This document shows, one piece after another, positions 27,237-35,068 of a stretch of DNA of 64,000 bases (the stretch's first letter is position 1; each line of letters opens with the position of its first letter). The stretch is from Lachnospiraceae bacterium (GTDB lineage: Bacteria; Bacteroidota; Bacteroidia; Bacteroidales; Muribaculaceae). The translations under genes were made by a program, and so were the position numbers. The notes under the pieces were generated by a model. That model did not search any database. It worked only from the letters and a program-made list of their open reading frames with translations, and was not told the origin of the DNA. The stretch lies in contig JAMPGZ010000001.1 in the NCBI GenBank assembly GCA_023663655.1, forward strand, positions 157,852 through 221,851. The letters are read 5' to 3'.

Positions 27237-28292
27237 ATGAATAAGAAAGATATAGTTCTGAAACTCTGGCGTGAATGCTTTGACGACAGCGACCAGTTCA
27301 TCGAGATGTTTTTCACGAGTGTGTATCGCGATGACGATGCCCTTGTGCTTGAAAAAAACGGTAGGGTCGTAAGCTCTATGTTATTGCAGCGTTATTCCAT
27401 GGATTTCCATGGAGTGACGCTGCCTGTCAGTTATATATGCGGTGCCGCCACTGCTCCCGAGATGCGGGCGCACGGCTATATGGCTGAACTGCTTGCCGAG
27501 GGGCTGAACGAATCATATCGTCGCGGCGACGCGTTCAGCACGCTTATCCCGGCATCGGACTGGCTTTTCAAATATTATGAGAAGGCGGGCTTCTCGCCGG
27601 TGTTCTATACTTGTGTGGAGCATTTCACGTCGGCTCATCCGTTTCGTCATTGCGGTGTCTATGCCTCATTCACGGATATAGGCTCCGATGAGGCTTATGA
27701 TTTCTTCAATTCCATGATGGAGCTGAGGCCGTGTTGTGTGCAGCACACCCGCGAGCAATATCATAATATCGTCATGGATAATTCGGTCGACGGAGGTAGT
27801 GTGATAGCCGTGTCTGATTCCTGTGGACGGGTTGTGGCTATGGCATTTGCCGTGCCGGCCGACGGAGAGGTGACCGTGAAGGAGTTGCTTGCCGTGGATG
27901 AGGATGCCGCCAACGGGGTTCTGTCGCTGGTGAAAGAGACTTTCGGGGATATGCCCATGGCTGTGTGGCGTTATTTTTCTCCGGGGGTTGAGCCGAGAGT
28001 GAGGGGAATGGCTCGCGTGGTCAATGTGGATATGGTGCTGTCGGTGTTGGCTCGCCGGCATCCTGAGCTGAAACTTGCCGTGAGAGTTCGTGACCGTGTT
28101 ATAGCGGGAAATTGCCACATTTATGTTGTGGGCGGCGGAGAGTGTCGTGAGGATGACGCTTTCGATCCTGGATCGCTTGATTATGATGTGGATGTAGAGG
28201 TGCTTACTTCGATCCTGTTTGGGAATGAAGTGACGGAGAAAATACTTGATTTTCCCGCTGTGAGACCATATATAAGTTTAATGTTGGATTAA
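27237..28292 (+). CDS. GNAT-family N-acetyltransferase, Eis-like
   Basis: 351 residues from the ATG at 27237; a TTG at 27216 is the only longer option. The N-terminal GNAT fold is visible with YICGAATAPEMRAHGYMAEL, the acetyl-CoA binding region with the R-x-x-G-like turn, and LIPASDWLFKYYEKAGFSPV. The length, about twice that of a single GNAT, and the C-terminal domain resemble Eis/UPF0256-type enzymes with a second GNAT-like half and a sterol-carrier-like end. The acceptor is unknown, perhaps an amine or amino sugar. It is 1 base from the thioredoxin gene, so the two are co-transcribed. Confidence 0.82.
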   Translation: MNKKDIVLKLWRECFDDSDQFIEMFFTSVYRDDDALVLEKNGRVVSSMLLQRYSMDFHGVTLPVSYICGAATAPEMRAHGYMAELLAEGLNESYRRGDAFSTLIPASDWLFKYYEKAGFSPVFYTCVEHFTSAHPFRHCGVYASFTDIGSDEAYDFFNSMMELRPCCVQHTREQYHNIVMDNSVDGGSVIAVSDSCGRVVAMAFAVPADGEVTVKELLAVDEDAANGVLSLVKETFGDMPMAVWRYFSPGVEPRVRGMARVVNVDMVLSVLARRHPELKLAVRVRDRVIAGNCHIYVVGGGECREDDAFDPGSLDYDVDVEVLTSILFGNEVTEKILDFPAVRPYISLMLD

Positions 28293-28293
28293 A

Positions 28294-28734
28294 ATGAAAA
28301 AGACTTTGATAGCTGCGGCGCTATTTCTTGCCGGAGCGAATGTGGCTGCTGTTGCAGCCGATAATGTGACCGAGATCAATCAGGCGGAATTTGTGAGTCA
28401 GATTTATGACTACCGCACTGATTCAGTGGCTAAATCGATGGCGATGCCTGCCGTGGTGGATTTTTGGGCTCCATGGTGTGCTCCGTGTCTGAGGCTTGCT
28501 CCTGTGATTGACGAGCTTGCCGAGAAGTATGCAGGCAAAGTGAAGTTCTATAAAATGAATATTGACGACAATCAGCAATTGGCACGGGATCTTGGCATAT
28601 CGTCAATTCCGTTGGTGGTGCTTTTCCCTAATGATGGAACACCCATCAGGGGAATGATGGGTGTTCAGCCTAAGGATTTTATAGAAAGCACTATTGATGA
28701 AGTGCTGTTGCACAAAGGAAAGGCGGCGGATTAG
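28294..28734 (+). CDS. Periplasmic thioredoxin-fold protein
   Basis: This 146-residue protein has a signal peptide (about residues 1-22) followed by a complete thioredoxin domain. The redox motif is WCAPC (Cys62, Cys65), a variant of the cytosolic CGPC, and the cis-proline loop is SSIPLVVLF. It should reduce or shuffle disulfides in the periplasm. The start is 1 base after the acetyltransferase stop, and the stop overlaps the convergent sigma factor gene by 4 bases, leaving no room for a terminator between them. Confidence 0.92.
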   Translation: MKKTLIAAALFLAGANVAAVAADNVTEINQAEFVSQIYDYRTDSVAKSMAMPAVVDFWAPWCAPCLRLAPVIDELAEKYAGKVKFYKMNIDDNQQLARDLGISSIPLVVLFPNDGTPIRGMMGVQPKDFIESTIDEVLLHKGKAAD

Positions 28735-29312
28735 GCGGAGAGAACGATATTGTTCTCTTCGGCTATGCGTCTCATGTTCATAAGCGCGTAACGCATACGC
28801 CCGAGCGCAGTGTTAATGCTGACTCCTGTGACATCGGCGATCTCCTTAAAGCTCATATCGTTGTAGTATCTCATCATTACTACTTCGCGTTGAGGGTCAG
28901 GGAGTGCGTCGATAATTTTTCTTACGTCGGCTCTGATCTGGTCATTTATGAGCAGATCTTCGATGTTTTCTTCGCAAAGGTCACGGCGGTTGAGGAGATT
29001 GGTGGTATCATCGTCGGTCGACACGCTGTTCTCTGATTTTTCCTGGCGGTAAAAATCGATGATGAGATTGTGGGCTATGCGGGTGAGCCACGCGCCAAAC
29101 TTGCCGTTTTCCGTGTATCTTCCCTGTTTCAGGGTCATTATGATTTTAATGAATGTATCTTGAAAAATGTCATTGGCTATCTCTTCATTTTTCACGATGC
29201 GTAATATGTAAGAGTATAATTTAGCCTGGTGACGTTGCAGCAATGTGTCAAATGCGGCGTTGTTTCCATCGATATACATTCTCACCAACTGTTCATCGGT
29301 GAGCGTTTTCAT
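28731..29312 (-). CDS. ECF-type RNA polymerase sigma factor
   Basis: 193 residues from the ATG at 29312; an ATG at 29321 would add three residues. Sigma region 2 is clear (AAFDTLLQRHQAKLYSYI, NDIFQDTFIKI, FGAWLTRIAHNLIIDFYRQ), as is region 4 with its helix-turn-helix (LPDPQREVVMMRYYNDMSFK, VSINTALGRMRYALMNMR). No anti-sigma factor gene is next to it, which fits the stand-alone sigma factor found in many Bacteroidales. It has a well-formed promoter upstream. Its 3' end overlaps the thioredoxin gene by 4 bases, tail to tail. Confidence 0.93.
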   Translation of the reverse strand: MKTLTDEQLVRMYIDGNNAAFDTLLQRHQAKLYSYILRIVKNEEIANDIFQDTFIKIIMTLKQGRYTENGKFGAWLTRIAHNLIIDFYRQEKSENSVSTDDDTTNLLNRRDLCEENIEDLLINDQIRADVRKIIDALPDPQREVVMMRYYNDMSFKEIADVTGVSINTALGRMRYALMNMRRIAEENNIVLSA

Positions 29313-29405
29313 TATGTGCATTACTTTTAAAGATTATTGTTTAGAGTAATGTCAAGACGATAGGCTATAGAATTTAAGTTATAAATTAGATTGATTTATC
29401 GGTTG

Positions 29406-29436
29406 CAAATATATGAACTAATAATTTAATACCAAA
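29406..29436 (-). promoter_or_regulatory. Canonical Bacteroidetes promoter for the ECF sigma gene
   Basis: On the minus strand TTTG (29436-29433), exactly 19 bases, then TATATTTG (29413-29406) give a full match to the consensus. The leader is about 90 bases. Confidence 0.65.
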
Positions 29437-29617
29437 ATGAATTAATTTATTTTAGCGATTTTAGCACAATAAACGGGCTATTTATGAGTTGTGCGTGTCG
29501 TTGATAACAACTGTTTCGATTTGTTCAAACTTATTTGCGTAAATTCGAATGCCGGCATAATAAAACGATGAGGCATTACGTTTTTAAAATGTATTGATAA
29601 TGCAAAATAAGTAGCCT

Positions 29618-29788
29618 ATGGACGAAAATTCTACTCCTTCGCGTATAAAACACCAAAATACCGCAACTACCCACGAGCCTATGCCTCAGCCCAGCAAACG
29701 CACAATCGACCTTATACGTCAGTTTGCGCGATGCTACAACGTGTCGGCGGCTCTTCCTGTCGCAATCAACTCGCTTATCCTTAATTGA
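29618..29788 (+). CDS. Small uncharacterised protein, 56 residues
   Basis: A 56-residue basic protein with no signal peptide or TM. The first 25 residues are polar and look disordered; the second half is SKRTIDLIRQFARCYNV, then AALPVAINSLILN. That pattern (S/T-K-R-T-x-D-x-I-R-Q-F-A-R) resembles small Bacteroidales proteins I recall without a known function, so I think it is real although short. It is divergent from the ECF sigma gene (306 bases apart) and its stop is 29 bases from the end of the convergent gldB-like gene. Confidence 0.6.
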   Translation: MDENSTPSRIKHQNTATTHEPMPQPSKRTIDLIRQFARCYNVSAALPVAINSLILN

Positions 29789-29817
29789 AAATCATCCACT
29801 GTATTAAAGATGCCTTT

Positions 29818-30813
29818 TTATGGGGTGTATTGTGAGTCGATGAGGGCTGTGGGGGAGTTGTAGAATTCGGGCGACAGCAGCCATTCAAGTGATTTTTCGG
29901 GGTGATGCTTCCTATAGGATTGGACGATTCGGAATCCGATGTACCGTCCGGCGCGTCCCGGCGCATCGGGGTGCAGAATTGAGGATGCCGGCGCTTGGCG
30001 TGTCATTCGCTCTACCGCTGCCTGATCCATCGAAAAGAGCAGATTGCGGTCGATGAGAGCTTTCCACATCTCTGTTTCATTTTCCGACAGCCATTTCCAT
30101 TCGTCGGAGTTGTATCCCATGCTTTCCGCCACGTCATTTCCGGGCACTACATCGTTTACTGCCGAGAGGATGGATCCTTCATATAGGATGCGGTTTAGCA
30201 GAGTGGATTCATTGCCGGGATTGAAAGGGTGAAGGTTGGTGATAAGAGCTTCCGCCACGTCATAGGGCAGGTGCTGTGGAGTTTTTACAGCCCTCTGATA
30301 GGGTTCGAAATAGCTGTAGGCAGGATAATCGCTTCCAAGGTAATGGTTCAGTCCGAGCAGAAGCGTGCTGTCGGTCATGATAACCGACTGATTGTAGGTG
30401 GATATTACGCCAACGATTCTTTTCCATTTAGCATCGGGCAGTTCCACTGAAAAATTTTGTTTTATCTCGCCTAATATTGATTCGATCGAGTCGGTCATGG
30501 TGAATCTTTCTTTCACGTCAGAGCCGAACATTCTCATTGCCTTGTGATGCGTGTATGCCTCAATTGCGGAATCCTGATTTCCGCTGCCGCCTTTTGTGAT
30601 GAAAGATATCGCGTCGGCATATCGCTCTCTGAATTCAGCTTTTTTTATTGAATCCAAGGTTGTGTATTCTGCAACCAGAGTGTCAAACCGTTCAATGCTC
30701 TCTTTCGCGGCGTGATGTTTCTCTGTGCATCCGGCAATGAATGTAGCGATGATGCAGAGTGGTAGAATAGGTTTTATCTTGAAACTCAATGTAAAATGTT
30801 GACGAAATGGCAT
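29818..30813 (-). CDS. gldB: GldB-like gliding-motility-type lipoprotein
   Basis: 331 residues from the ATG at 30813. The frame runs back to 30876, but a -7 promoter element lies at 30834-30841, so the longer start is unlikely. A lipoprotein signal ends in FIAGC. The GldB core is recognisable: LLGLNHYLGSDYPAYSYFEP, YDVAEALITN and RILYEGSILSAVND. GldB is an essential lipoprotein for gliding/T9SS function in Flavobacteria; non-gliding Bacteroidales carry homologues of uncertain role. It is divergent from the amidase gene. Confidence 0.83.
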   Translation of the reverse strand: MPFRQHFTLSFKIKPILPLCIIATFIAGCTEKHHAAKESIERFDTLVAEYTTLDSIKKAEFRERYADAISFITKGGSGNQDSAIEAYTHHKAMRMFGSDVKERFTMTDSIESILGEIKQNFSVELPDAKWKRIVGVISTYNQSVIMTDSTLLLGLNHYLGSDYPAYSYFEPYQRAVKTPQHLPYDVAEALITNLHPFNPGNESTLLNRILYEGSILSAVNDVVPGNDVAESMGYNSDEWKWLSENETEMWKALIDRNLLFSMDQAAVERMTRQAPASSILHPDAPGRAGRYIGFRIVQSYRKHHPEKSLEWLLSPEFYNSPTALIDSQYTP

Positions 30814-30833
30814 TTCTAACTGTGATTGGAGCC

Positions 30834-30841
30834 CAAAGTTA
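30834..30841 (-). promoter_or_regulatory. -7 promoter element for the gldB-like gene
   Basis: The minus strand reads TAACTTTG, 20 bases before the chosen ATG. The -33 element is not evident. Confidence 0.45.
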
Positions 30842-30883
30842 GTAATAATCAAATAAAATCGTGACTGTTTTGGCAAAATTTGC

Positions 30884-30891
30884 TAATTTTG
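30884..30891 (+). promoter_or_regulatory. -7 promoter element for the amidase gene
   Basis: TAATTTTG matches TAnnTTTG, 18 bases before the ATG. A -33 motif at the normal spacing is not clear. Confidence 0.4.
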
Positions 30892-30909
30892 CGGTACTAA
30901 AGGCTCTAT

Positions 30910-32022
30910 ATGGGTAGGAATCTACGTTTAATATTCTCAGCGGTTTTCATCGTGTTTGTCGGCTTTCTTTCTGCCGGCAAAGATTTCGTGGTGGTTATTG
31001 ATGCCGGTCACGGAGGTCACGATTTCGGTGCCATAGGCACGAAGACCAACGAGAAGAGCATCAATCTCGGCGTGGCGTTGAAACTTGGCGACATGATTAA
31101 GAAGAGCCATAAGGATGTGAAAGTCGTATATACCCGCAGCGGCGATTATTTCAAGGAGCTGCAGGAGCGTGCTGATATCGCCAATAAGGCCAATGCCGAT
31201 CTGTTTATATCGATACATACCAATTCGGTCGACAAAAAGAACCGTAACCGTACCCGTATAAACGGTACTGCCACTTATACGCTCGGACTTCATAAAAGCT
31301 CCGCCAATCTTGAGGTGGCTAAGCGCGAGAACTCAGTAATTATGCTTGAAGATGACTACTCGGCACGTTATTGCGGGTTTGATCCTAACTCAACCGAATC
31401 CTACATAATATTTGAATTGAGCCAGAATAAGCATCTTGACCAAAGCATTGATTTTGCCGGAAAGGTGCAGAAGGAGATGGTGAGAATCGCAGGACGAAAG
31501 AACAACGGAGTGCGTCAGGCGGGATTTCTTGTGCTTGCCCGCACGAGTATGCCGGCGGTGCTTATCGAGTTGGAGTTTATATGCAATCCTGAGTCGGAGC
31601 GTTTTCTCGGTTCATCGGCGGGGCAGACTAAATTTGCCAAGGCGATATGCTCGGCGTTCAATTCCTATAAGACTGCCTATGACCATGCGTCGGGGAAGCC
31701 CGGAACTGTGTCTCCGGCTGTTCCGGAAGAATCGGCTGACGAGCATGAAGAGTGTGACGACAGTTACAATGACGCTGACGAGCCGACATCGCCGATAGTT
31801 TACAAAATTCAGTTCCTGTCGACCGATAAAAAACTGAAAGCCGGTTGCCGGGAGTTCAAAGGGCTCAAAAAAGTGGATTTTTATAAGGACGGCAGGATGT
31901 ATAAATACACCGTAGGGAGTTATGACAACCGCAATTCCGCTCAAGTGGAGCTGCGTAAAATAAGAAAGATACATTCAGAAGCGTTTATAATAGAGACCCG
32001 CAACGGAGTGAGAATAAAATGA
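30910..32022 (+). CDS. N-acetylmuramoyl-L-alanine amidase with C-terminal SPOR-like domain
   Basis: This 370-residue secreted enzyme cleaves the bond between MurNAc and the stem peptide and helps separate daughter cells. A signal peptide (about 1-23) is followed by an Amidase_3 domain with zinc ligands His34 (DAGHGGHDFG), Glu48 (NEKSINLG) and His103 (ISIHTNS), and the catalytic Glu in VLIELEFICNPESE. An acidic linker (about 265-295) leads to a C-terminal domain (YKIQFLSTDKKLKAG to the end) with the pattern of SPOR modules that bind denuded septal glycan. The MCE/MlaD gene follows after 23 bases. Confidence 0.92.
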   Translation: MGRNLRLIFSAVFIVFVGFLSAGKDFVVVIDAGHGGHDFGAIGTKTNEKSINLGVALKLGDMIKKSHKDVKVVYTRSGDYFKELQERADIANKANADLFISIHTNSVDKKNRNRTRINGTATYTLGLHKSSANLEVAKRENSVIMLEDDYSARYCGFDPNSTESYIIFELSQNKHLDQSIDFAGKVQKEMVRIAGRKNNGVRQAGFLVLARTSMPAVLIELEFICNPESERFLGSSAGQTKFAKAICSAFNSYKTAYDHASGKPGTVSPAVPEESADEHEECDDSYNDADEPTSPIVYKIQFLSTDKKLKAGCREFKGLKKVDFYKDGRMYKYTVGSYDNRNSAQVELRKIRKIHSEAFIIETRNGVRIK

Positions 32023-32045
32023 AATTCAGAAAAAAAGAATAGAAG

Positions 32046-32942
32046 ATGAAATACTCAAAAGAATTAACGATTGGAGTTTCGGTGCTGATTGCCGGAATAT
32101 TATTGTTTTTCGGAATTAACTACCTTAAAGGTATAAATATCTTTAGGGCGTCCAACTATTATTATGCCTCTTACACGAATGTTGCCGGACTGTCGGTGTC
32201 GGCTCCCGTCACCCTCAACGGTCTGAAGGTGGGAGAGGTGAGAGATGTCGCTTATGAATATGACAATCCCGGACACGTGTCGGTGGAGATGTCGCTTGAT
32301 AAGAATATCAAGGTTCCTGCCGGCAGTAAGGCTGTGATTGAGAGTGACATTCTTGGCACTGCTACAGTGGTGCTTAAATTCTCGGATAATGCCGAGGCGC
32401 ACACTGTGGGTGACCGCCTGATAGGGGAGACAGCCCCTTCGATGCTCGACGGTATATCGTCCACTCTTGCTCCTGCGGCTGAGTCGATATTGCCGAAGGT
32501 CGACTCTTTGCTGAGTTCTGTCAACCGTCTGGTGAGCGACAGCGCCCTGCTTGCTTCGGTAAAGCGTCTTGACGCTATAACAGCTAATCTGGAAGCTACC
32601 ACGCTTTATCTTAACCGCACACTTTCCACGATGCCCGCAACAATGAAAACCGTGAATGGTGTTGCCGTGAATCTTGATTCTATCACTTCCGATCTTGCGG
32701 TAGTGTCGGAGGAATTGAAAGCGCTTCCATTGAAACAGACGGTGGATAACGTCAACGCTATTACATCCAACGTGAATGAGATGACTGCGAAAATCAACCG
32801 TCCTGATAATACGCTCGGATTGCTTCTTAATGATCGCCAACTTTATGACCGAGTTAATGGAGTTGCCGGAAGTCTTGACTCCATAATGATTGAGCTTAAG
32901 CAGAATCCGAAGAAGTATATCCCTTCTATCAAGGTATTTTAA
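32046..32942 (+). CDS. MCE/MlaD-family lipid-transport substrate-binding protein
   Basis: This 298-residue protein has one N-terminal TM anchor (about residues 7-27), an MCE/MlaD domain (about 36-115: NVAGLSVSAPVTLNGLKVGE, VIESDILGTATVVLKF) and a helical C-terminal tail with regularly spaced hydrophobic residues. It should form a periplasmic hexameric ring moving phospholipids between membranes, as MlaD does. The matching permease and ATPase genes (mlaE/mlaF) are not in this window. It is 23 bases after the amidase and probably shares its transcript. Confidence 0.9.
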   Translation: MKYSKELTIGVSVLIAGILLFFGINYLKGINIFRASNYYYASYTNVAGLSVSAPVTLNGLKVGEVRDVAYEYDNPGHVSVEMSLDKNIKVPAGSKAVIESDILGTATVVLKFSDNAEAHTVGDRLIGETAPSMLDGISSTLAPAAESILPKVDSLLSSVNRLVSDSALLASVKRLDAITANLEATTLYLNRTLSTMPATMKTVNGVAVNLDSITSDLAVVSEELKALPLKQTVDNVNAITSNVNEMTAKINRPDNTLGLLLNDRQLYDRVNGVAGSLDSIMIELKQNPKKYIPSIKVF

Positions 32943-33276
32943 CGGGAAAATGCTATTTAGAATCGTTCTAAATAGTTGATAACTTTTTCCGGAAAGTGTT
33001 CCACGGCGGTAAGTATTGAAATTTATAGACAATAATGGCGTTTCACGAGAAACGCCATTATTGTCTATAATATTGTCGTGTGTAGTAAGTGGTTGTAAAT
33101 CAAGGGAGTGATTGTTTTGAGGCTTCCGTGGCTGCGATAAAATCACTGTCAGTTCGTAATCGCTTGTGTTTTAGGTATATTGCGTTGAAATCTTAATTTC
33201 CAAATTTTTTTCTAATTGTTTTTGAAAAAAAAGTTGGGGAAATTTGCATTGTAAAAGCTTAACCCCTAATCGTTTT
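32943..33276. other. Intergenic region upstream of dnaA containing a perfect 21-bp palindrome
   Basis: I see no gene in these 334 bases. The main feature is a perfect inverted repeat: 33023-33043 pairs with 33050-33070 around the 6-base loop CACGAG. It lacks a T run, so it is not a standard terminator. The last 100 bases are very AT-rich with several A and T runs. I found no clear TTATCCACA DnaA boxes, so nothing here proves an origin. Confidence 0.8.
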
Positions 33277-34662
33277 ATGAATCCCGATCATCAGCAACTG
33301 TGGGGAAATTGCCTGAAGATTTTCAGAGACAATCTCACAATTGAACAATATAACTCATGGTTTGAGCCCATCATTCCGCTCAGCTTTGACGGTAAAGAGC
33401 TGTGGCTCGGCGTGCCAACAAATTTCTTTGTCGAGCAGCTTGAAGAGCGTTATTTCCCGCTTTTGAAGCGCACGCTGTGTCGTGTTTATGGAAATGGGGT
33501 ACAGCTTTTCTACAAGTTCAATGTGGTGGGTTCCGATCCGGGTTCGTCAATGGCTATCGCCAGCGCTGAGCCTACTACGGCGTTGAAGCCCATAGGCGGC
33601 AATCCGTTCATTCAGCATCCGGTCATTGATGATCTTGACTCGCATCTGAATCCCAAAAACACTTTCAACAACTATTGCCCGGGAAATTCCAATAAGATTG
33701 CCCGATCAATTGGTGAGGCAATTGCGTCTGACCCTAAATGCAAGACATTCAACCCGCTATTCCTGTTCGGACCCACGGGAGTTGGAAAGACTCACCTTGT
33801 CCAGGCTATAGGTATCGGCATCAAGGAGCGTGACCCCAAGGCACGTGTCCTCTATCTGTCGGCGCGACTGTTTGAAAGCCAGTACACCGCCGCCGCCACT
33901 TCCAAGCCGAGCCGCGTGAATGAGTTCATCAACTTCTATCAGTCGATCGACGTGCTTATCATCGACGATATTCAGGACTTGATGCACAAACCGGCCACCC
34001 AGACTGCGTTCTTCCACATCTTCAACCACTTGTTCCTGAATCAGCGCCAGATAATCATGTCGAGCGATTGCGCTCCTTCGATGATGAAGGATATGCACGA
34101 GCGCCTTTTGTCGCGATTCAAGTGCGGTATGACCTGCGAGCTGGAGAAGCCTGATTTTGATCTTCGTCGTGCGGTGCTCGCCCGTAAAGCGTCGCAGGAA
34201 GGACTTGAGGTGCCTGCCGATGTGCTTGACTATATCGCGTCAAATGTGTCGGACAGCATCCGAGAGCTTGAGGGTATAATGGTGTCACTCGTAACCCATG
34301 CCACCATCCTTAACTGTGAGATAAGCGTGGAGCTTGCCCATAGAGTGCTCGGCAATGCGGTGAAACTGCACAAGAAGGTCATAAACTTTGAGATGATAGC
34401 ACAGAGTGTGAGCGACTATTATAATGTGGATCAGGATGCTATATTCGCGAAAAGCCGCAAGAGGGAGATTTCCGATGCCCGCCAGATGGTGATGTTCCTT
34501 GCTCGAAGAGATGCGAAGATGCCTGTCACTGCGATCGGCACCCGCCTTTCTCGCACTCATGCCACCGTGCTTCACGCTTGCCGGAACATAGAGGAGCGCC
34601 TGTCGCTTGAATCCAAACTCCGTACCGATTTGGAAAAAATAGAATCCATGCTGAAAAAATAA
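33277..34662 (+). CDS. dnaA: Chromosomal replication initiator DnaA
   Basis: 461 residues from the ATG at 33277; a TTG at 33244 would extend it by 11. Domain I is at the start (LWGNCLKIFRDNLTIEQYNS). The AAA+ core has the Walker A motif GPTGVGKTHL with Lys171, the Walker B motif VLIIDDIQDL and the sensor/arginine-finger stretch ERLLSRFKCG. Domain IV carries the DNA-binding helix-turn-helix (SRKREISDARQMVMFLAR) and the signature region SRTHATVLHACRNIE, where the more common G-R-D-H reads S-R-T-H. It opens oriC and controls replication timing. It is monocistronic, closed by a strong terminator. Confidence 0.95.
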   Translation: MNPDHQQLWGNCLKIFRDNLTIEQYNSWFEPIIPLSFDGKELWLGVPTNFFVEQLEERYFPLLKRTLCRVYGNGVQLFYKFNVVGSDPGSSMAIASAEPTTALKPIGGNPFIQHPVIDDLDSHLNPKNTFNNYCPGNSNKIARSIGEAIASDPKCKTFNPLFLFGPTGVGKTHLVQAIGIGIKERDPKARVLYLSARLFESQYTAAATSKPSRVNEFINFYQSIDVLIIDDIQDLMHKPATQTAFFHIFNHLFLNQRQIIMSSDCAPSMMKDMHERLLSRFKCGMTCELEKPDFDLRRAVLARKASQEGLEVPADVLDYIASNVSDSIRELEGIMVSLVTHATILNCEISVELAHRVLGNAVKLHKKVINFEMIAQSVSDYYNVDQDAIFAKSRKREISDARQMVMFLARRDAKMPVTAIGTRLSRTHATVLHACRNIEERLSLESKLRTDLEKIESMLKK

Positions 34663-34691
34663 CTTCCGCAAGAAGCGGATTATCGTTCTTT

Positions 34692-34735
34692 AACCCCGGT
34701 GTGCAGGTTTGTTGCACACCGGGGTTTATACTTTT
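34692..34735 (+). terminator. Rho-independent terminator of dnaA
   Basis: A 14-bp perfect GC-rich stem (34692-34705 with 34713-34726), a 7-base loop and a following T-rich stretch, 30 bases after the dnaA stop. Confidence 0.8.
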
Positions 34736-34762
34736 GCATAAAACTTTTAGGTCAACAGCTTT

Positions 34763-34975
34763 ATGGGAACGATAAACACAAACGATATTATTTTTGCCAC
34801 CGTCATCCAGCATGGCAGGCAGATAGCTTCATTCAGATTGAGCGGAATCTCGTCGATAACCGATATAATCAAGAGTGTCAGGAGCATGGTGGCGAGAGTG
34901 CCCGGACTTGTCACTCTGCAGCTCCGCAACGGCACTCAGGGGTGGACTCATCGGCATCCATGTATAATTTTTTGA
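34763..34975 (+). CDS. Small uncharacterised protein, 70 residues
   Basis: A 70-residue protein with no signal or TM. It reads like a small alpha/beta domain: strand DIIFATVIQHGRQIASF, helix SSITDIIKSVRSMVARVPG, strand LVTLQLRNGTQGW. The ending LRNGTQGW resembles small Bacteroidales hypothetical proteins I recall, which is why I think it is coding. The stop overlaps the -33 element of the next gene's promoter. A longer frame on the same strand (34699-35226) runs across this and into the protease gene and looks spurious. Function is unknown. Confidence 0.55.
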   Translation: MGTINTNDIIFATVIQHGRQIASFRLSGISSITDIIKSVRSMVARVPGLVTLQLRNGTQGWTHRHPCIIF

Positions 34976-35002
34976 GGGTCAGGAAACTTTTATGTACCTT
35001 TG
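34971..35002 (+). promoter_or_regulatory. Canonical Bacteroidetes promoter for the M16 protease gene
   Basis: TTTG (34971-34974), 20 bases, then TACCTTTG (34995-35002): a full match. The transcript should start near 35009, leaving a leader of about 60 bases with a small hairpin. Confidence 0.7.
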
Positions 35003-35068
35003 TTAGTCTAATAGGGTGTATCACGCACCCCTGTGATATTGTAAAATATAACCAACATAATCATAGCA

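Noticed and set aside
32943..33276. oriC next to dnaA
   Set aside because: The DNA is AT-rich and has a palindrome, but I found no cluster of TTATCCACA-like boxes. TGTGGGGAA at about 33299 is too weak. GC skew of the whole genome would be needed.
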